Shown: in pieces, positions 1 to 8,934 of the stretch
Position numbering within the stretch: position 1 is the stretch's first letter
Layout: each line of letters starts with the position of its first letter
NCBI GenBank assembly: GCA_051892195.1
Contig: JBJFFZ010000014.1
Coordinates: forward strand, 1 to 23,815
Reading direction: 5' to 3'
From: CAKQOE01 sp051892195
Lineage (GTDB): Bacteria; Bacillota; Clostridia; Peptostreptococcales; Anaerovoracaceae
Length of the DNA stretch: 23,815 bases
Made by a program: the position numbers and the translations under genes
The notes under the pieces: model-generated
Database searches by the model: none
Told to the model about the DNA's origin: nothing
The model's input: the letters and a program-made list of their open reading frames with translations, nothing else

Positions 1-3000
1 GGTCCTCCTGCAGCATGTGGCTGTACTTTTCGAAGGTCCTGGGAAAGACCACGACCTCCGCCACGCCATACAGATCTTCGATTTCCAGAAATGCCATGAT
101 CTGGTTTTTCTTTGTAATCATGGTTCTTTTGGAGCGGATCATGCCTCCCATGATGACTCTGCTGCCGTCCCGGAGATCCCCGGAAGGCGCCTCCGGATCC
201 AATGAGGACAGCATTTCCGTATCCACAGAGCACTTCTGCTTCAGAAGCTCCGCCACATCATCCAGAGGATGGCCTGACACATAAACTCCCAGAACTTCCT
301 TTTCCATGGCCAGGATCACGGATTTTTCAAAATTCTTCACATCCGGCATGGCGGTGTTCACCACCGCATCCCCTGCCGCCTGTCCCAGAACATCTCCGAA
401 ATCGCTGAAGAGGGACATCTGCCCCGCCACGTTGTTGCGGATCTGAGAGTGGGCCGAATCCAGAAGACTCTGATAAACCGTCATAAGCTGGGCACGATTG
501 TCATTAATGCTGTCAAAGGCTCCCGCCTTGATGAGGTTTTCCAGGGCTTTTTTGTTCACCCGGCTCACATCCATCCGCTGGATAAAGGAGGCCAGGTCCC
601 CTGCCGGACCGTGAAGCTCCCGCTTGCTTATGATCTCGTCCATGGCCTGCTCGCTCATGCCCTTGATTCCGGTGAGCCCGAAGCGGATGGCTCCGTCCAC
701 CACAGTGAATTTCTTATTGCTGAGATTGACGTCCGGAGGAAGCACCTCCACCCCCAGTTCCCGGCAGTTTCTGATATATTTGTTGATCTGGCCCGCATCT
801 CCGCTGACACTGGTCATGAGGGCCGCCATAAATTCTGCAGGGTAATGCTTTTTCAGCCATGCAGTCTCATAGGCTAACACCGCATAGGCTGCCGCATGGG
901 ATTTGTTGAAGGCGTACTCCGCAAACTTGACCATATCCTGAAAGATTTCCTTTGCAACAGCTTCCGGAATTCCGTTTCGGATGCATCCCGGAACCTCCGG
1001 GTTTTTTTCGTCTCCGGGCTTTCCGTATACAAAGTACTGCTCCTCCTCCGCCATGACCTCCGCCTTCTTTTTGCTCATGGCCCGGCGTACCAGGTCGCTT
1101 CTTCCGTAGGAATACCCCGCCAGATCCCGTACGATCTGCATGACCTGCTCCTGGTAAACCAGGCACCCGTAGGTCACAGAAAGAATAGGCTCCAGGTGGG
1201 GATCCGCATAGCGGATCTGAGAAGGATTTTTTTTGTTCGCAATATAAGCAGGAATCGAATCCATCGGCCCCGGCCGATAAAGGGAAATCCCCGCAATAAT
1301 ATCCTCAAAGCAGTCCGGTTCCAGATTTCTCATAAACTGGGTCATGCCCCCGGACTCCAGCTGAAAGACACCCAGGGTATTTCCGTCTGCAATCATGCGG
1401 TACACTTCGGGATCATCAAATTCCATTTTGCTGAAATCGATGGTCTCTCCGTGAATCTGCCGGATGGACTCCAGGGCGTCTGCAATGACCGTAAGATTCC
1501 GAAGGCCCAGAAAATCCATCTTCAGGAGCCCCAGCTCCTCAATGGTAGTCATATTGAACTGGGCGGAAATGCCCTTGTCTGACATATGAAGGGGCACATA
1601 ATCGTCCAGAGGGTCCCTGGAGATCACCACCCCTGCCGCATGGGTGGACGCATTGCGCGGCATCCCCTCGATCTGCCTTGCAATATCCAGAACCTGCCGG
1701 ACGGAAGGATCCGTCTCATAGGCCTGCTTCAGCTCCGGATTTACCTGGATAGCCTTGTCCAGAGTCATGTGGAGGTCAAAGGGAACCATCTTTGCAATCC
1801 GGTCCGCCTCGCTGTACGGAACCTGAAGCACCCGGGCCACATCCCGGATGGCGGCCTTTGCTTTCAGTGTATTAAAGGTGATAATCTGAGATACCCGGTC
1901 CCGGCCATATTTTTTTACAACGTAGTCGATGACCTCACCCCGGCGCACATAGCAGAAATCCACATCGATATCCGGCATGCTGACCCGCTCCGGGTTCAGG
2001 AACCGCTCAAAGATCAGGCCGTACTTGATGGGATCGATATCCGTGATCTTCAGGCTGTAGGCCACAATGCTTCCTGCAGCGGACCCCCGGCCGGGCCCCA
2101 CGGTGATTCCGTTGGATTTTGCATAGTTGATAAAGTCCCAGACGATGAGGAAGTATTCCACATAGCCCATGGTTTCGATGGTGTGAAGCTCGTACTCCAG
2201 CCGCTGCCGAAGCTCCGGGGTAATGACGCCGTACCGCTGCACAGCGCCCTCTTCACAGAGCATCCGCAGATAGGAGCGGTTGTCGTACCCCTCCGGCGGA
2301 TGAAAGTCCGGCAGATGCTGATGGTCAAAGTCAAATTCCATATTGCATCGCCGGGCGATGCGTTCTGTATTGTCGATTGCTTCCGGTATTTCCGCAAAGA
2401 TCCTGCGCATTTCCTTTTCCGATTTCAGGTAAAACTCCTGGTTCGGAAAGCGCATGCGGTCCTGATCCGCCACAAAGGCAGCGGTCTGGATGCACAGCAG
2501 CACATCGTGAAACTCCGCGTCCTCTTTCCGGATGTAGTGAACATCGTTGGTGGCCACAAGGCCGATGCCCGTCTCTTTTGAAAGCTGAATCAGCATGGGA
2601 TTGATCCGGTGCTCATCTGCAAGCCCCTGATCCTGAATTTCCAGAAAAAAGTTTCCTTTTCCAAAAATGGATTCGTATTCCAGGGCCTCCCGCTTGGCCC
2701 CCTCATAGTTTCCCATGAGAAGCTCCTGCTGGACTCTGCCTGCCAGGCAGGCACTGGTGGCAATAATGCCTTTGCTGTACTTCCGGAGAACTTCGTTGTC
2801 GATGCGCGGCTTATAATAAAAGCCCTCGGTGTACCCCCGGGACACGATCTTGATCAGATTGCGGTAGCCCTCGTTGTTTTCGGCAAGAAGCACCAGATGC
2901 CCGGGGTGCTTGTCCCGTTCGGGATCCCTGTCCAGCCGGCTCCTGGCTGCAGTATAGACCTCGCAGCCGATAATGGGCTTGATGCCGGCTTTCTTTGCGG

Positions 3001-3157
3001 CCTTGTAAAAATCCACCGCCCCGAACATAACCCCGTGGTCTGTGATGGCAAGGGCATCCATGCCCAGCCGGGCCGCCTGCTTTACCAGAGGCTCGATCCG
3101 GGCCGCCCCGTCCAGAAGGCTGTATTCTGTATGTACATGTAAATGTGTAAATCCCAT
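1..3157 (-). CDS. dnaE: DNA polymerase III alpha subunit DnaE, 3' end cut by window edge
   Basis: This is the replicative polymerase catalytic subunit, acting at the replication fork. About 1052 codons are visible, and the C-terminal end lies beyond base 1. The protein opens with a PHP domain (HLHVHTEYS, residues 5-13) whose metal-type histidines are kept. The polymerase catalytic aspartates are visible as PDIDVDF (D398 and D400) and KMDFLGLRNL (D548), matching E. coli D401, D403 and D555. The GPGRGSAAGS and YRPGPM motifs are also present. A helix-hairpin-helix region follows, and an OB-fold begins near residue 995 and runs off the window. The ATG at 3157 is preceded by GAGGT with 7-nt spacing. 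Firmicutes usually also carry PolC, which is not in this window. The gene is the last of a minus-strand cluster, 94 bp after the DUF5662 gene. Family identity is certain; the DnaE subtype (DnaE1 or DnaE3) was not resolved. Confidence 0.97.
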   Translation of the reverse strand, partial: MGFTHLHVHTEYSLLDGAARIEPLVKQAARLGMDALAITDHGVMFGAVDFYKAAKKAGIKPIIGCEVYTAARSRLDRDPERDKHPGHLVLLAENNEGYRNLIKIVSRGYTEGFYYKPRIDNEVLRKYSKGIIATSACLAGRVQQELLMGNYEGAKREALEYESIFGKGNFFLEIQDQGLADEHRINPMLIQLSKETGIGLVATNDVHYIRKEDAEFHDVLLCIQTAAFVADQDRMRFPNQEFYLKSEKEMRRIFAEIPEAIDNTERIARRCNMEFDFDHQHLPDFHPPEGYDNRSYLRMLCEEGAVQRYGVITPELRQRLEYELHTIETMGYVEYFLIVWDFINYAKSNGITVGPGRGSAAGSIVAYSLKITDIDPIKYGLIFERFLNPERVSMPDIDVDFCYVRRGEVIDYVVKKYGRDRVSQIITFNTLKAKAAIRDVARVLQVPYSEADRIAKMVPFDLHMTLDKAIQVNPELKQAYETDPSVRQVLDIARQIEGMPRNASTHAAGVVISRDPLDDYVPLHMSDKGISAQFNMTTIEELGLLKMDFLGLRNLTVIADALESIRQIHGETIDFSKMEFDDPEVYRMIADGNTLGVFQLESGGMTQFMRNLEPDCFEDIIAGISLYRPGPMDSIPAYIANKKNPSQIRYADPHLEPILSVTYGCLVYQEQVMQIVRDLAGYSYGRSDLVRRAMSKKKAEVMAEEEQYFVYGKPGDEKNPEVPGCIRNGIPEAVAKEIFQDMVKFAEYAFNKSHAAAYAVLAYETAWLKKHYPAEFMAALMTSVSGDAGQINKYIRNCRELGVEVLPPDVNLSNKKFTVVDGAIRFGLTGIKGMSEQAMDEIISKRELHGPAGDLASFIQRMDVSRVNKKALENLIKAGAFDSINDNRAQLMTVYQSLLDSAHSQIRNNVAGQMSLFSDFGDVLGQAAGDAVVNTAMPDVKNFEKSVILAMEKEVLGVYVSGHPLDDVAELLKQKCSVDTEMLSSLDPEAPSGDLRDGSRVIMGGMIRSKRTMITKKNQIMAFLEIEDLYGVAEVVVFPRTFEKYSHMLQED

Positions 3158-3181
3158 AGTACCGACCTCGTGAATGATGAA

Positions 3182-3207
3182 AACGGAGCATCAAAGGCAG
3201 CTCCGTT
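3182..3207 (-). terminator. Hairpin between DUF5662 gene and dnaE, possible weak terminator
   Basis: An 8-bp perfect inverted repeat (AACGGAGC / GCTCCGTT) with a 10-nt loop is followed on the minus strand by TTTTC. It lies in the 94-bp gap before dnaE. The short U-tract makes it a weak terminator or attenuator. A second GC-rich hairpin (GCGCCGC/GCGGCGC, 3229-3245) sits just after the DUF5662 stop codon. Confidence 0.4.
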
Positions 3208-3251
3208 CTCCGCAGTCTCTGACCTGCCGCGCCGCCGGGCGGCGCACCCCA

Positions 3252-3941
3252 TCAGAAATCCAATGATTTCGGCGGAATGATCATGCCCGTAACCGGGTCA
3301 AGCTCCGCAAATTCGGACATGTAAATCCGCTCCTTTGACAGAGGCTTGTGCGATGCTTCCCGGGGCTTTCCGTCCACGGCATCCCGCTCCATGTAGTCTG
3401 CCGGGACGGCAGCTCCTTTCAGATAGTGATTCCGTATGTAATGTACGGCTGCATCCTCCCCCTTTTCGCCCATATAGGTCAGAAGAAAGCCCAGCTCTCT
3501 TCTGGTCTGGGGATGCATAAAAAACCGCCCCATGCCGCGGTAAAAGAAATTTACCGGACTGGCCTGAGTGTAGCGGTCCTTTTCGTAAATCTTGCAGGCG
3601 GCAACCCGGTCGCAGAACATCTCCGCCACATAGCGGCGGGGCATCTGCATCCCCCGCACACAGCCCGGCCGGGTCTCGTCGTAATCCAGCCAGTACTCGA
3701 AATGGTGCTTGTTGCGTCCCTTGTGATGCAGCCAGGAAAGAGAAACACCTGTCATTTCCCGTTCCCTGTTATTTGGGCTCCGGTCTCCCTGATAATAAAT
3801 GCATCCCTTTGGAAACTCTGTCAGGGAATACTTTGCCAGGTCATGAAGGAGCCCCTGTCTGTAAAGACCGATCCGAAAGCAGAGCCACATAACCTTGTGG
3901 CGGTGCCTTGTGATGGTCATAAAATGTTCTCGTATGTGCAT
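3252..3941 (-). CDS. DUF5662 family protein, HD-like residue pattern
   Basis: This is a 229-aa soluble protein of the DUF5662 family, whose function is not known to me. Visible residue clusters look like a metal site: RHRH (12-15), HDLAKYS (HD at 33-34), LHHKGRNKHHFEYW (histidines 72, 73, 79 and 80) and EMFCDR (D111). The order H, HD, HH, D resembles HD-superfamily phosphohydrolases, which is an inference from pattern only. There is no signal peptide or membrane segment. The start at 3941 is weakly supported; an internal ATG at 3920 is the alternative. Only 7 bp separate it from the upstream lipoprotein gene, so the two are probably co-transcribed. The position between a lipoprotein and dnaE says little about its job. 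Confidence 0.8.
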   Translation of the reverse strand: MHIREHFMTITRHRHKVMWLCFRIGLYRQGLLHDLAKYSLTEFPKGCIYYQGDRSPNNREREMTGVSLSWLHHKGRNKHHFEYWLDYDETRPGCVRGMQMPRRYVAEMFCDRVAACKIYEKDRYTQASPVNFFYRGMGRFFMHPQTRRELGFLLTYMGEKGEDAAVHYIRNHYLKGAAVPADYMERDAVDGKPREASHKPLSKERIYMSEFAELDPVTGMIIPPKSLDF

Positions 3942-3948
3942 AATCTGT

Positions 3949-4587
3949 CTACCTGATTTCGATCTCCATGCCTTCCTTCAGTTCATCCACCCGCTCCCGG
4001 TAGAACTCACTGTAAAGGGCATAGTACACGGGCTGGATCACATCGTCCAGCTCCTCGTAGGACCCGTCGCTGTTTACAAACTCGGTCCTGTGTTCTTCAT
4101 AATATTCTTTTGCCAGGGAATAGAGGTCCTCCTGAGCATACCTGCTCTGAATCTCCATAAACAGCGCGCTGACAGCAAACTGCCCGCCGTAGTATTCCTT
4201 CAGAGCTTCATCGGAAATATTGTATTGTTCCAGAAAATCCGAAGCGCTTTCGTGGGCGCTGTCCACAAAGCTCTGAGCGGATTCCTCAAATTCATCTCCG
4301 TAAACATCCTGTCCATTCTGTTCAAAATATGTCCGGACCACCTGGATTTCCACCAGCTCGTTCAGGAACTGCTCCTTCTGTTCTTCGGTGATTGCCCCCG
4401 CATCATAGCCCATCATCTGCATGCTGATGGCGCTGAATTCCTCCAGCTCCTGCTCGGTAATCTGCCGGTCCTCCACCTGCGCAAGAACGCTGGATCCGTC
4501 ACCGGAGCTGCTTCCGCAGGCAGAAAGCCCTGCCAGAAGACATACAACAGTAAAACATGCTGCAACTCTTTGAAATAATCGGTTCAT
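3949..4587 (-). CDS. SurA-N-like lipoprotein without a visible PPIase domain
   Basis: This is a 212-aa predicted lipoprotein. The N-terminus has a basic start, a hydrophobic stretch and the lipobox LSAC (C24), followed by a Ser/Gly linker. Residues of about 37-140 (VLAQVEDRQITEQELEEF onward) look like the N-terminal chaperone region of SurA/PrsA-type foldases. No parvulin rotamase domain is visible, and the remainder is acidic and helical. PrsA-type foldases are commonly encoded after mfd in Firmicutes, so this may be a reduced or divergent form acting on secreted proteins outside the membrane. I place the start at the ATG at 4587 because AGGAGG lies 10 nt upstream and the signal peptide begins there; an in-frame upstream extension has no such support. 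Confidence 0.75.
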   Translation of the reverse strand: MNRLFQRVAACFTVVCLLAGLSACGSSSGDGSSVLAQVEDRQITEQELEEFSAISMQMMGYDAGAITEEQKEQFLNELVEIQVVRTYFEQNGQDVYGDEFEESAQSFVDSAHESASDFLEQYNISDEALKEYYGGQFAVSALFMEIQSRYAQEDLYSLAKEYYEEHRTEFVNSDGSYEELDDVIQPVYYALYSEFYRERVDELKEGMEIEIR

Positions 4588-4626
4588 AGGCGCTGATCCT
4601 CCTGTGCATTTATTCCCCTGCATTTT

Positions 4627-4656
4627 ATCATATAATCCGGTGGTTGTATCGGGCAA
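4627..4656 (-). promoter_or_regulatory. Possible promoter for the SurA-N-like lipoprotein gene
   Basis: On the minus strand TTGCCC and TATGAT are separated by 18 bp. They lie in the 102-bp gap after mfd, about 40 bp upstream of the lipoprotein start. The match to a housekeeping promoter is moderate. Confidence 0.4.
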
Positions 4657-4689
4657 TTCCCGTTCAAATACAATTATTCTGATTCTTTA

Positions 4690-7600
4690 TCAACGAAACC
4701 CAAAGAAACTTCCCCGCAGAGCACGAAAATCAATCTCTTCCGGATTCTCCTCCGACGCAGCCTCTGGCTGCGGATCAGGCTCCGGCGCAGGCGCCGGGGG
4801 ATCAAAGGTCAGCAGAAGTTCCAGAAGTTCTGCAAGCAGATTCTTTGAGGAAGAATACGTCATGCTGATGTAAGGCTTTTTTCCTGCATTGATAATGATT
4901 TTCATGCCGCAGGCCTCTGACAGCCGGGCGATGACTTCCGGTGTCAGGCCGTTGTATTCCGGCACAAATTCCAGGAATACCCTGTTTCCTTCCAGATAGA
5001 TTCTGCGGATTCCGTATGCTCTGCATACAGACTGGATGCAGGCCACCTGCATTAAGGATACGGTTTCCGGAGGCACCGGTCCAAAGCGGTCCGTCAGCTC
5101 GTCGGCAACATCTGCCATGTCGGAGGAAGAACGGATTTCTGCAATGCGCTTGTACATATCGAGCTTCAGCTTTTCGTCCTCAATATAATCGGAAGAAATA
5201 TACGCATCTGTGCGGATTTCGATGGATACCTCCAGTTCCTCTTCGGAGATCTTTTCGCCCCGGATTCTGCGGACTGCCTCATCCATCAGCTTGCAGTACA
5301 GCTCGTATCCGATCTGCATCATGTGACCGGACTGTTCCGTACCCAGAATATTGCCTGCTCCCCGGATTTCCAGATCCTTCATGGCGATCCGGAATCCTGA
5401 GCCGAACTCCGTAAATTCACGGATGGCCCGGAGCCGCTTTGTGGCAACCTCACTGAGTACTTTGTCCTTTTTGTACATGAAATATGCGTAAGCCGCCCGG
5501 TTGGAGCGCCCCACCCTGCCCTTCAGCTGGTACAGCTGGGCAAGTCCGAAGTTGTCGGCGTCCAGAATGATCAGGGTGTTGGCATTTGGAACATCGATGC
5601 CGGACTCGATGATGGTGGTGCACACTAAAACATCAAACTCGTGGTCCATAAAGGACTGCATAATGTCCTCCAGCTTTCCCTCCGCCATCTGCCCGTGGGC
5701 CGCCTGGATTCCCGCCTCCGGCACCAGATGCCGCAGGCCGTCGGTCACCTGATTGATCCCTTTGACCCGGTTGAACACCACGAACACCTGGCCTCCCCGG
5801 TCTATCTCCCGGAGGATGATCTCCCGGATCAGCCGGTCCTCCTGTTCCATGACGTAGGTCTGCACCGGATACCGTTCCTCCGGCGGTTCCTCCAGGGTGC
5901 TCATCTTGCGGATGCCGGACAGGGACATGTGCAGCGTCCGTGGAATGGGCGTAGCAGAAACTGCCAGGACATCCACATTTTTCTTTATCTGTTTGATTTT
6001 TTCTTTATGCTGCACCCCGAAGCGCTGCTCCTCATCGATGACCAGGAGGCCCAGATCCTTAAACTTCACGTCCTCGGACAGCATCCGGTGGGTTCCGATG
6101 AGGATATCCACGCTGCCGTCCTTTACCTTCTCGATGGTCTTCGCCTGCTGGGCTTCGCTGCGGAAGCGGCACAGCAGGTCCACCGTGCACGGGAAGTTTT
6201 CAAAGCGCTTTACAAAGGTGTGGTAGTGCTGGTTTGCCAGGATCGTGGTAGGCACCAGAATGGCTGCCTGCTTGCCCTCCATGATGCATTTGAACACGGC
6301 CCGGGCCGCCACCTCGGTCTTTCCGAAGCCCACATCGCCGCACAGCAGGCGGTCCATAGGCCACGGCATTTCCATATCCGTCTTGATTTCTTCAATACAC
6401 CGGAGCTGATCTGCCGTTTCCTCATAAGGGAACATTTCCTCAAACTGCCGCTGCCACGGAGTATCCGGCCCGAAGGAATAGCCTCCCTCCACCATCCGCT
6501 CTGCGGACAGCCGCACCAGCTCCTCCGCCATATTGGCAATGGCCGCCCGGGCCTTTGACTTTGTCTTTTTCCATTCCCCGCTGCTGAGCCTGTTGACCTT
6601 CGGGGCTTCCCCTCCGGAGCCGATATAGCTCTGAATCAGATCCATCTGTTCCACCGGAACGTAGAGAATGTCCTTTCCGGCGTACTGGATGGTCATATAG
6701 TCCTTTCGGATTCCTTCCACCACCAGAGGCTCAATCCCCACGAACCGTCCGATGCCGTGATTTTCGTGTACGACATAATCGCCCTTCTTCAGATCCGTAA
6801 AGGCCTTGATCTGCTTTCCGCCGGAGGATTTTTTCCTTCTCTTTTTCTTTGCGGTCCGGAAGATGTCGCTGTCGGAAATATATGCAAGAAGGTCGGAGGT
6901 GAAATAAAACCCGTTTCTTAAGAAGCCCTCTTCATAGTGAATGGTTCCCTCGATTTCGTCCCGCCGGGCAAAGTCCTCCAGATTCTTTCTGCGCTCTGCG
7001 GTGGCGCACATGACATGAATCTCGTAGCCTTCCTTCAGGAGCCTCCGAAGCTCGCTGCCGTAGGTGTCCATCCTTCCGTTAAATACCGGCGCCGCCATGC
7101 AGTTGATGCTGATCATATCCGCAACTCTGTCAATGTGAAGGGGCGTTTTCCGAAACGGCATGGTCAGAAGGCTGGTGCGCTTTGCCATGGCCCGGCCCAG
7201 ATCCGTGAGATCCGCAAAGACTTCATTGCGGTCGCGGTATACGGAGCCTTCCTTTGAATCTCCTGCCCCTGCGGACCAGTCCCGGTCCGCCAGATCCCGC
7301 TGCTCGCAGATTCTGTCCCAGTCATCGGCAAAGATCATGGCGTCTTCGTTCAGGTAGTCCCAGAAGCAGGATGCATGTTCCTCACTTTCCGGCGGAGGCA
7401 CAATGGACGGAGAAACGGTCAGCTTCTCCAGGGCCCCCATGGAACGCTGGGTCAGAGGATCAAACTGCTTCAGATCTGTAACCTCTGTATCAAAAAGATC
7501 GATCCGCACCGGATTGTCCAGATCCGGCGGAAAAATGTCGATGATTTCGCCCCGGATGCTGTACTGTCCCTTCACCTCGGTCATTTCCACCCGCTCATAG

Positions 7601-8064
7601 CCCATCTCGGTCAGACGGCTGCGGATATCCTCAAAGTCAATGTCCTGCCCCAGACGGATATGAATCTGGGCATCCCGGAACTGCTCCGGAGAGCACATGC
7701 CCTTGCAGGCTGCCATGGCCGGAACCACAAAGATGCCCGCCTCGCCGGACAGGGCTGCCGACAGTCCCTCGATGCGCTGATGTCCCAGCATTCTGCTCTT
7801 TGCCTCATATACAAAGAGGCTCCGTTCCTCTTCCGGAAGGACCCGGATGGTGCTTCCGGCTCCAAAGCAGGCCAGGGCCTCCTCCATCTGCTTTGCTCTT
7901 TCGTAGGAAGCCGTCACGATCATGATCTGACGGCCGGATTCAGCCGCGGCTGCGGCTGCAATATATGCGGTCTGGTCTTCGGTAATGCCGGATACCGACC
8001 GGATTCCTGCGGTCTGAGATTCGCATAAATTTTCCAGAAGATTTTTAACAGTTGTCTGGTTCAT
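4690..8064 (-). CDS. mfd: Transcription-repair coupling factor Mfd
   Basis: This SF2 translocase pushes RNA polymerase off DNA at lesions and recruits UvrA. The protein is 1124 aa, close to the usual length of about 1150. Domains in order are the N-terminal UvrB-like module (about 1-340), the RNA polymerase-interacting CarD-like domain (from about residue 420, LKKGDYVVHENHGIGRF), and the motor. In the motor, Walker A is GDVGFGKTE (K582), the DEEQR box is at 677-681, and motif VI QLKGRVGRSN is near residue 850. The TRCF C-terminal domain follows, ending in a Pro/Glu-rich tail. I chose the ATG at 8064 because AGGAGGAGG precedes it closely and homologous sequence begins there; the frame stays open 49 codons further but that stretch is low complexity. 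It overlaps the end of pth by 20 bp, which implies coupled translation. Confidence 0.97.
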   Translation of the reverse strand: MNQTTVKNLLENLCESQTAGIRSVSGITEDQTAYIAAAAAAESGRQIMIVTASYERAKQMEEALACFGAGSTIRVLPEEERSLFVYEAKSRMLGHQRIEGLSAALSGEAGIFVVPAMAACKGMCSPEQFRDAQIHIRLGQDIDFEDIRSRLTEMGYERVEMTEVKGQYSIRGEIIDIFPPDLDNPVRIDLFDTEVTDLKQFDPLTQRSMGALEKLTVSPSIVPPPESEEHASCFWDYLNEDAMIFADDWDRICEQRDLADRDWSAGAGDSKEGSVYRDRNEVFADLTDLGRAMAKRTSLLTMPFRKTPLHIDRVADMISINCMAAPVFNGRMDTYGSELRRLLKEGYEIHVMCATAERRKNLEDFARRDEIEGTIHYEEGFLRNGFYFTSDLLAYISDSDIFRTAKKKRRKKSSGGKQIKAFTDLKKGDYVVHENHGIGRFVGIEPLVVEGIRKDYMTIQYAGKDILYVPVEQMDLIQSYIGSGGEAPKVNRLSSGEWKKTKSKARAAIANMAEELVRLSAERMVEGGYSFGPDTPWQRQFEEMFPYEETADQLRCIEEIKTDMEMPWPMDRLLCGDVGFGKTEVAARAVFKCIMEGKQAAILVPTTILANQHYHTFVKRFENFPCTVDLLCRFRSEAQQAKTIEKVKDGSVDILIGTHRMLSEDVKFKDLGLLVIDEEQRFGVQHKEKIKQIKKNVDVLAVSATPIPRTLHMSLSGIRKMSTLEEPPEERYPVQTYVMEQEDRLIREIILREIDRGGQVFVVFNRVKGINQVTDGLRHLVPEAGIQAAHGQMAEGKLEDIMQSFMDHEFDVLVCTTIIESGIDVPNANTLIILDADNFGLAQLYQLKGRVGRSNRAAYAYFMYKKDKVLSEVATKRLRAIREFTEFGSGFRIAMKDLEIRGAGNILGTEQSGHMMQIGYELYCKLMDEAVRRIRGEKISEEELEVSIEIRTDAYISSDYIEDEKLKLDMYKRIAEIRSSSDMADVADELTDRFGPVPPETVSLMQVACIQSVCRAYGIRRIYLEGNRVFLEFVPEYNGLTPEVIARLSEACGMKIIINAGKKPYISMTYSSSKNLLAELLELLLTFDPPAPAPEPDPQPEAASEENPEEIDFRALRGSFFGFR

Positions 8065-8707
8065 GGCCTCCTCCTGTTCCGGCTGCTCCTGCAGCCTCCT
8101 CCGGGCCGGCTGGCTCCGGCCCTTCTTTCTGCTTTTTCTTCTTTTGGGTTTTTGTATTGAAATCCGCCATGGCCCGGTCCACGCCGTGCTCCGCCAGGCA
8201 TGCGGCTGCATCTGCAGCCTTTACGATGGCGTCTTCGATGGTCTTTTTGTCATCTCCGTGAAACCCGCTGATGACGTAATCCGCCAGGTCGCCTTTCCGC
8301 TCTCCGCCGATGCCGATGCGGATTCTGGGGAATCCGTCCTCCTGAAGGTCGTAGATGATGGAGCGCATGCCGTTGTGGGTTCCGGCGCTGCCCTTCTTGC
8401 GGATACGGAGATTGCCCATAGGCAGGTCGATGTCGTCATAGATCACGGTAAGATCCTCCGGGTCCAGCTTGTAAAAGGCCATGACCTCCCGGATGCACTG
8501 GCCGCTGAGGTTCATGTAGGTCTGAGGCTTCACCAGCAGGACCTTCTGGCTTCCGATCATGCCCTCTCCCACCAGACCTTTGAATTTTATTTTATTTACT
8601 TTGATGCCGTATTTTTCGGCCAGTATATCTATGGTTAAAAAGCCCACGTTGTGCTTTGTGTTTTCGTATTCTCTTCCTGGGTTTCCCAGGCCTGCAATGA
8701 TTTTCAT
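8045..8707 (-). CDS. pth: Peptidyl-tRNA hydrolase
   Basis: The enzyme cleaves peptidyl-tRNA released from stalled ribosomes in the cytoplasm. The family start MKIIAGLGNPGREYENTKHNVGF is intact. Key residues are N9, catalytic H19, N66, D91 and N112. The usual SAGGHNG reads SAGTHNG here. The catalytic fold ends near residue 185. The last 35 or so residues form a Lys-rich stretch (KTQKKKKQKE) followed by a Pro/Glu/Ala/Gly-rich tail, so the protein is 220 aa against the usual 185-195. The tail contains the ribosome binding site and start of mfd in another frame. The glmU-prs-pth-mfd order is standard for Firmicutes, but no ctc (ribosomal protein L25) gene lies between prs and pth here. Confidence 0.96.
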   Translation of the reverse strand: MKIIAGLGNPGREYENTKHNVGFLTIDILAEKYGIKVNKIKFKGLVGEGMIGSQKVLLVKPQTYMNLSGQCIREVMAFYKLDPEDLTVIYDDIDLPMGNLRIRKKGSAGTHNGMRSIIYDLQEDGFPRIRIGIGGERKGDLADYVISGFHGDDKKTIEDAIVKAADAAACLAEHGVDRAMADFNTKTQKKKKQKEGPEPAGPEEAAGAAGTGGGHEPDNC

Positions 8708-8780
8708 CTGGTTTTTCCTGTTTCTGCTTTTTTGTCCGGCGGGGCTGCCCCCCTGCCCGGGCCTTATTCTGTTCCTTAAA

Positions 8781-8824
8781 CATACGACCGCATAACACGT
8801 ATATGCGCATCATGCGGTCGATAT
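8781..8824 (-). other. Long imperfect hairpin in the prs-pth spacer
   Basis: CGACCGCAT (8785-8793) pairs with ATGCGGTCG (8812-8820). CATA/TATG outside it extends the stem to about 13 bp across a single bulged base; the loop is 18 nt. No U-tract follows on either strand, so it does not look like an intrinsic terminator. It may be a processing site, an attenuator part or a small structured RNA. The strand is given for the prs-pth transcript. Confidence 0.5.
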
Positions 8825-8837
8825 GATTCTGAAGCGG

Positions 8838-8852
8838 GTCAGCAGAGCTGAC
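8838..8852 (-). other. Short perfect hairpin in the prs-pth spacer
   Basis: GTCAGC and GCTGAC form a 6-bp perfect stem around a 3-nt loop. It lies 14 nt from the larger hairpin. The 227-bp spacer (8708-8934) otherwise holds short repeats of ATTTGC/GCAAAT near 8870-8912 and no gene that I can see. Confidence 0.45.
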
Positions 8853-8934
8853 GTTTCGGCCTCCCTTTGACTGCTTATTTGCTTATTGATCGCCTATTTG
8901 CGATTTGCAATAAGTTTTCCGTTTTCCGGATTTC

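Noticed and set aside
1586..2581. Long plus-strand open frame (331 codons) opposite dnaE
   Set aside because: It lies wholly inside dnaE on the other strand, has no ribosome binding site or recognisable domain, and its residues reflect codon bias of dnaE.
5641..6558. Long plus-strand open frame (305 codons) opposite mfd
   Set aside because: It is an antisense shadow of the Mfd helicase region with no supporting start signal.
8065..8211. N-terminal extension of Mfd by 49 codons
   Set aside because: The stretch is low complexity, lies inside pth, and the AGGAGGAGG before the ATG at 8064 marks the true start.
8781..8852. Intrinsic terminator after prs
   Set aside because: The hairpins are strong but no U-tract follows on either strand.
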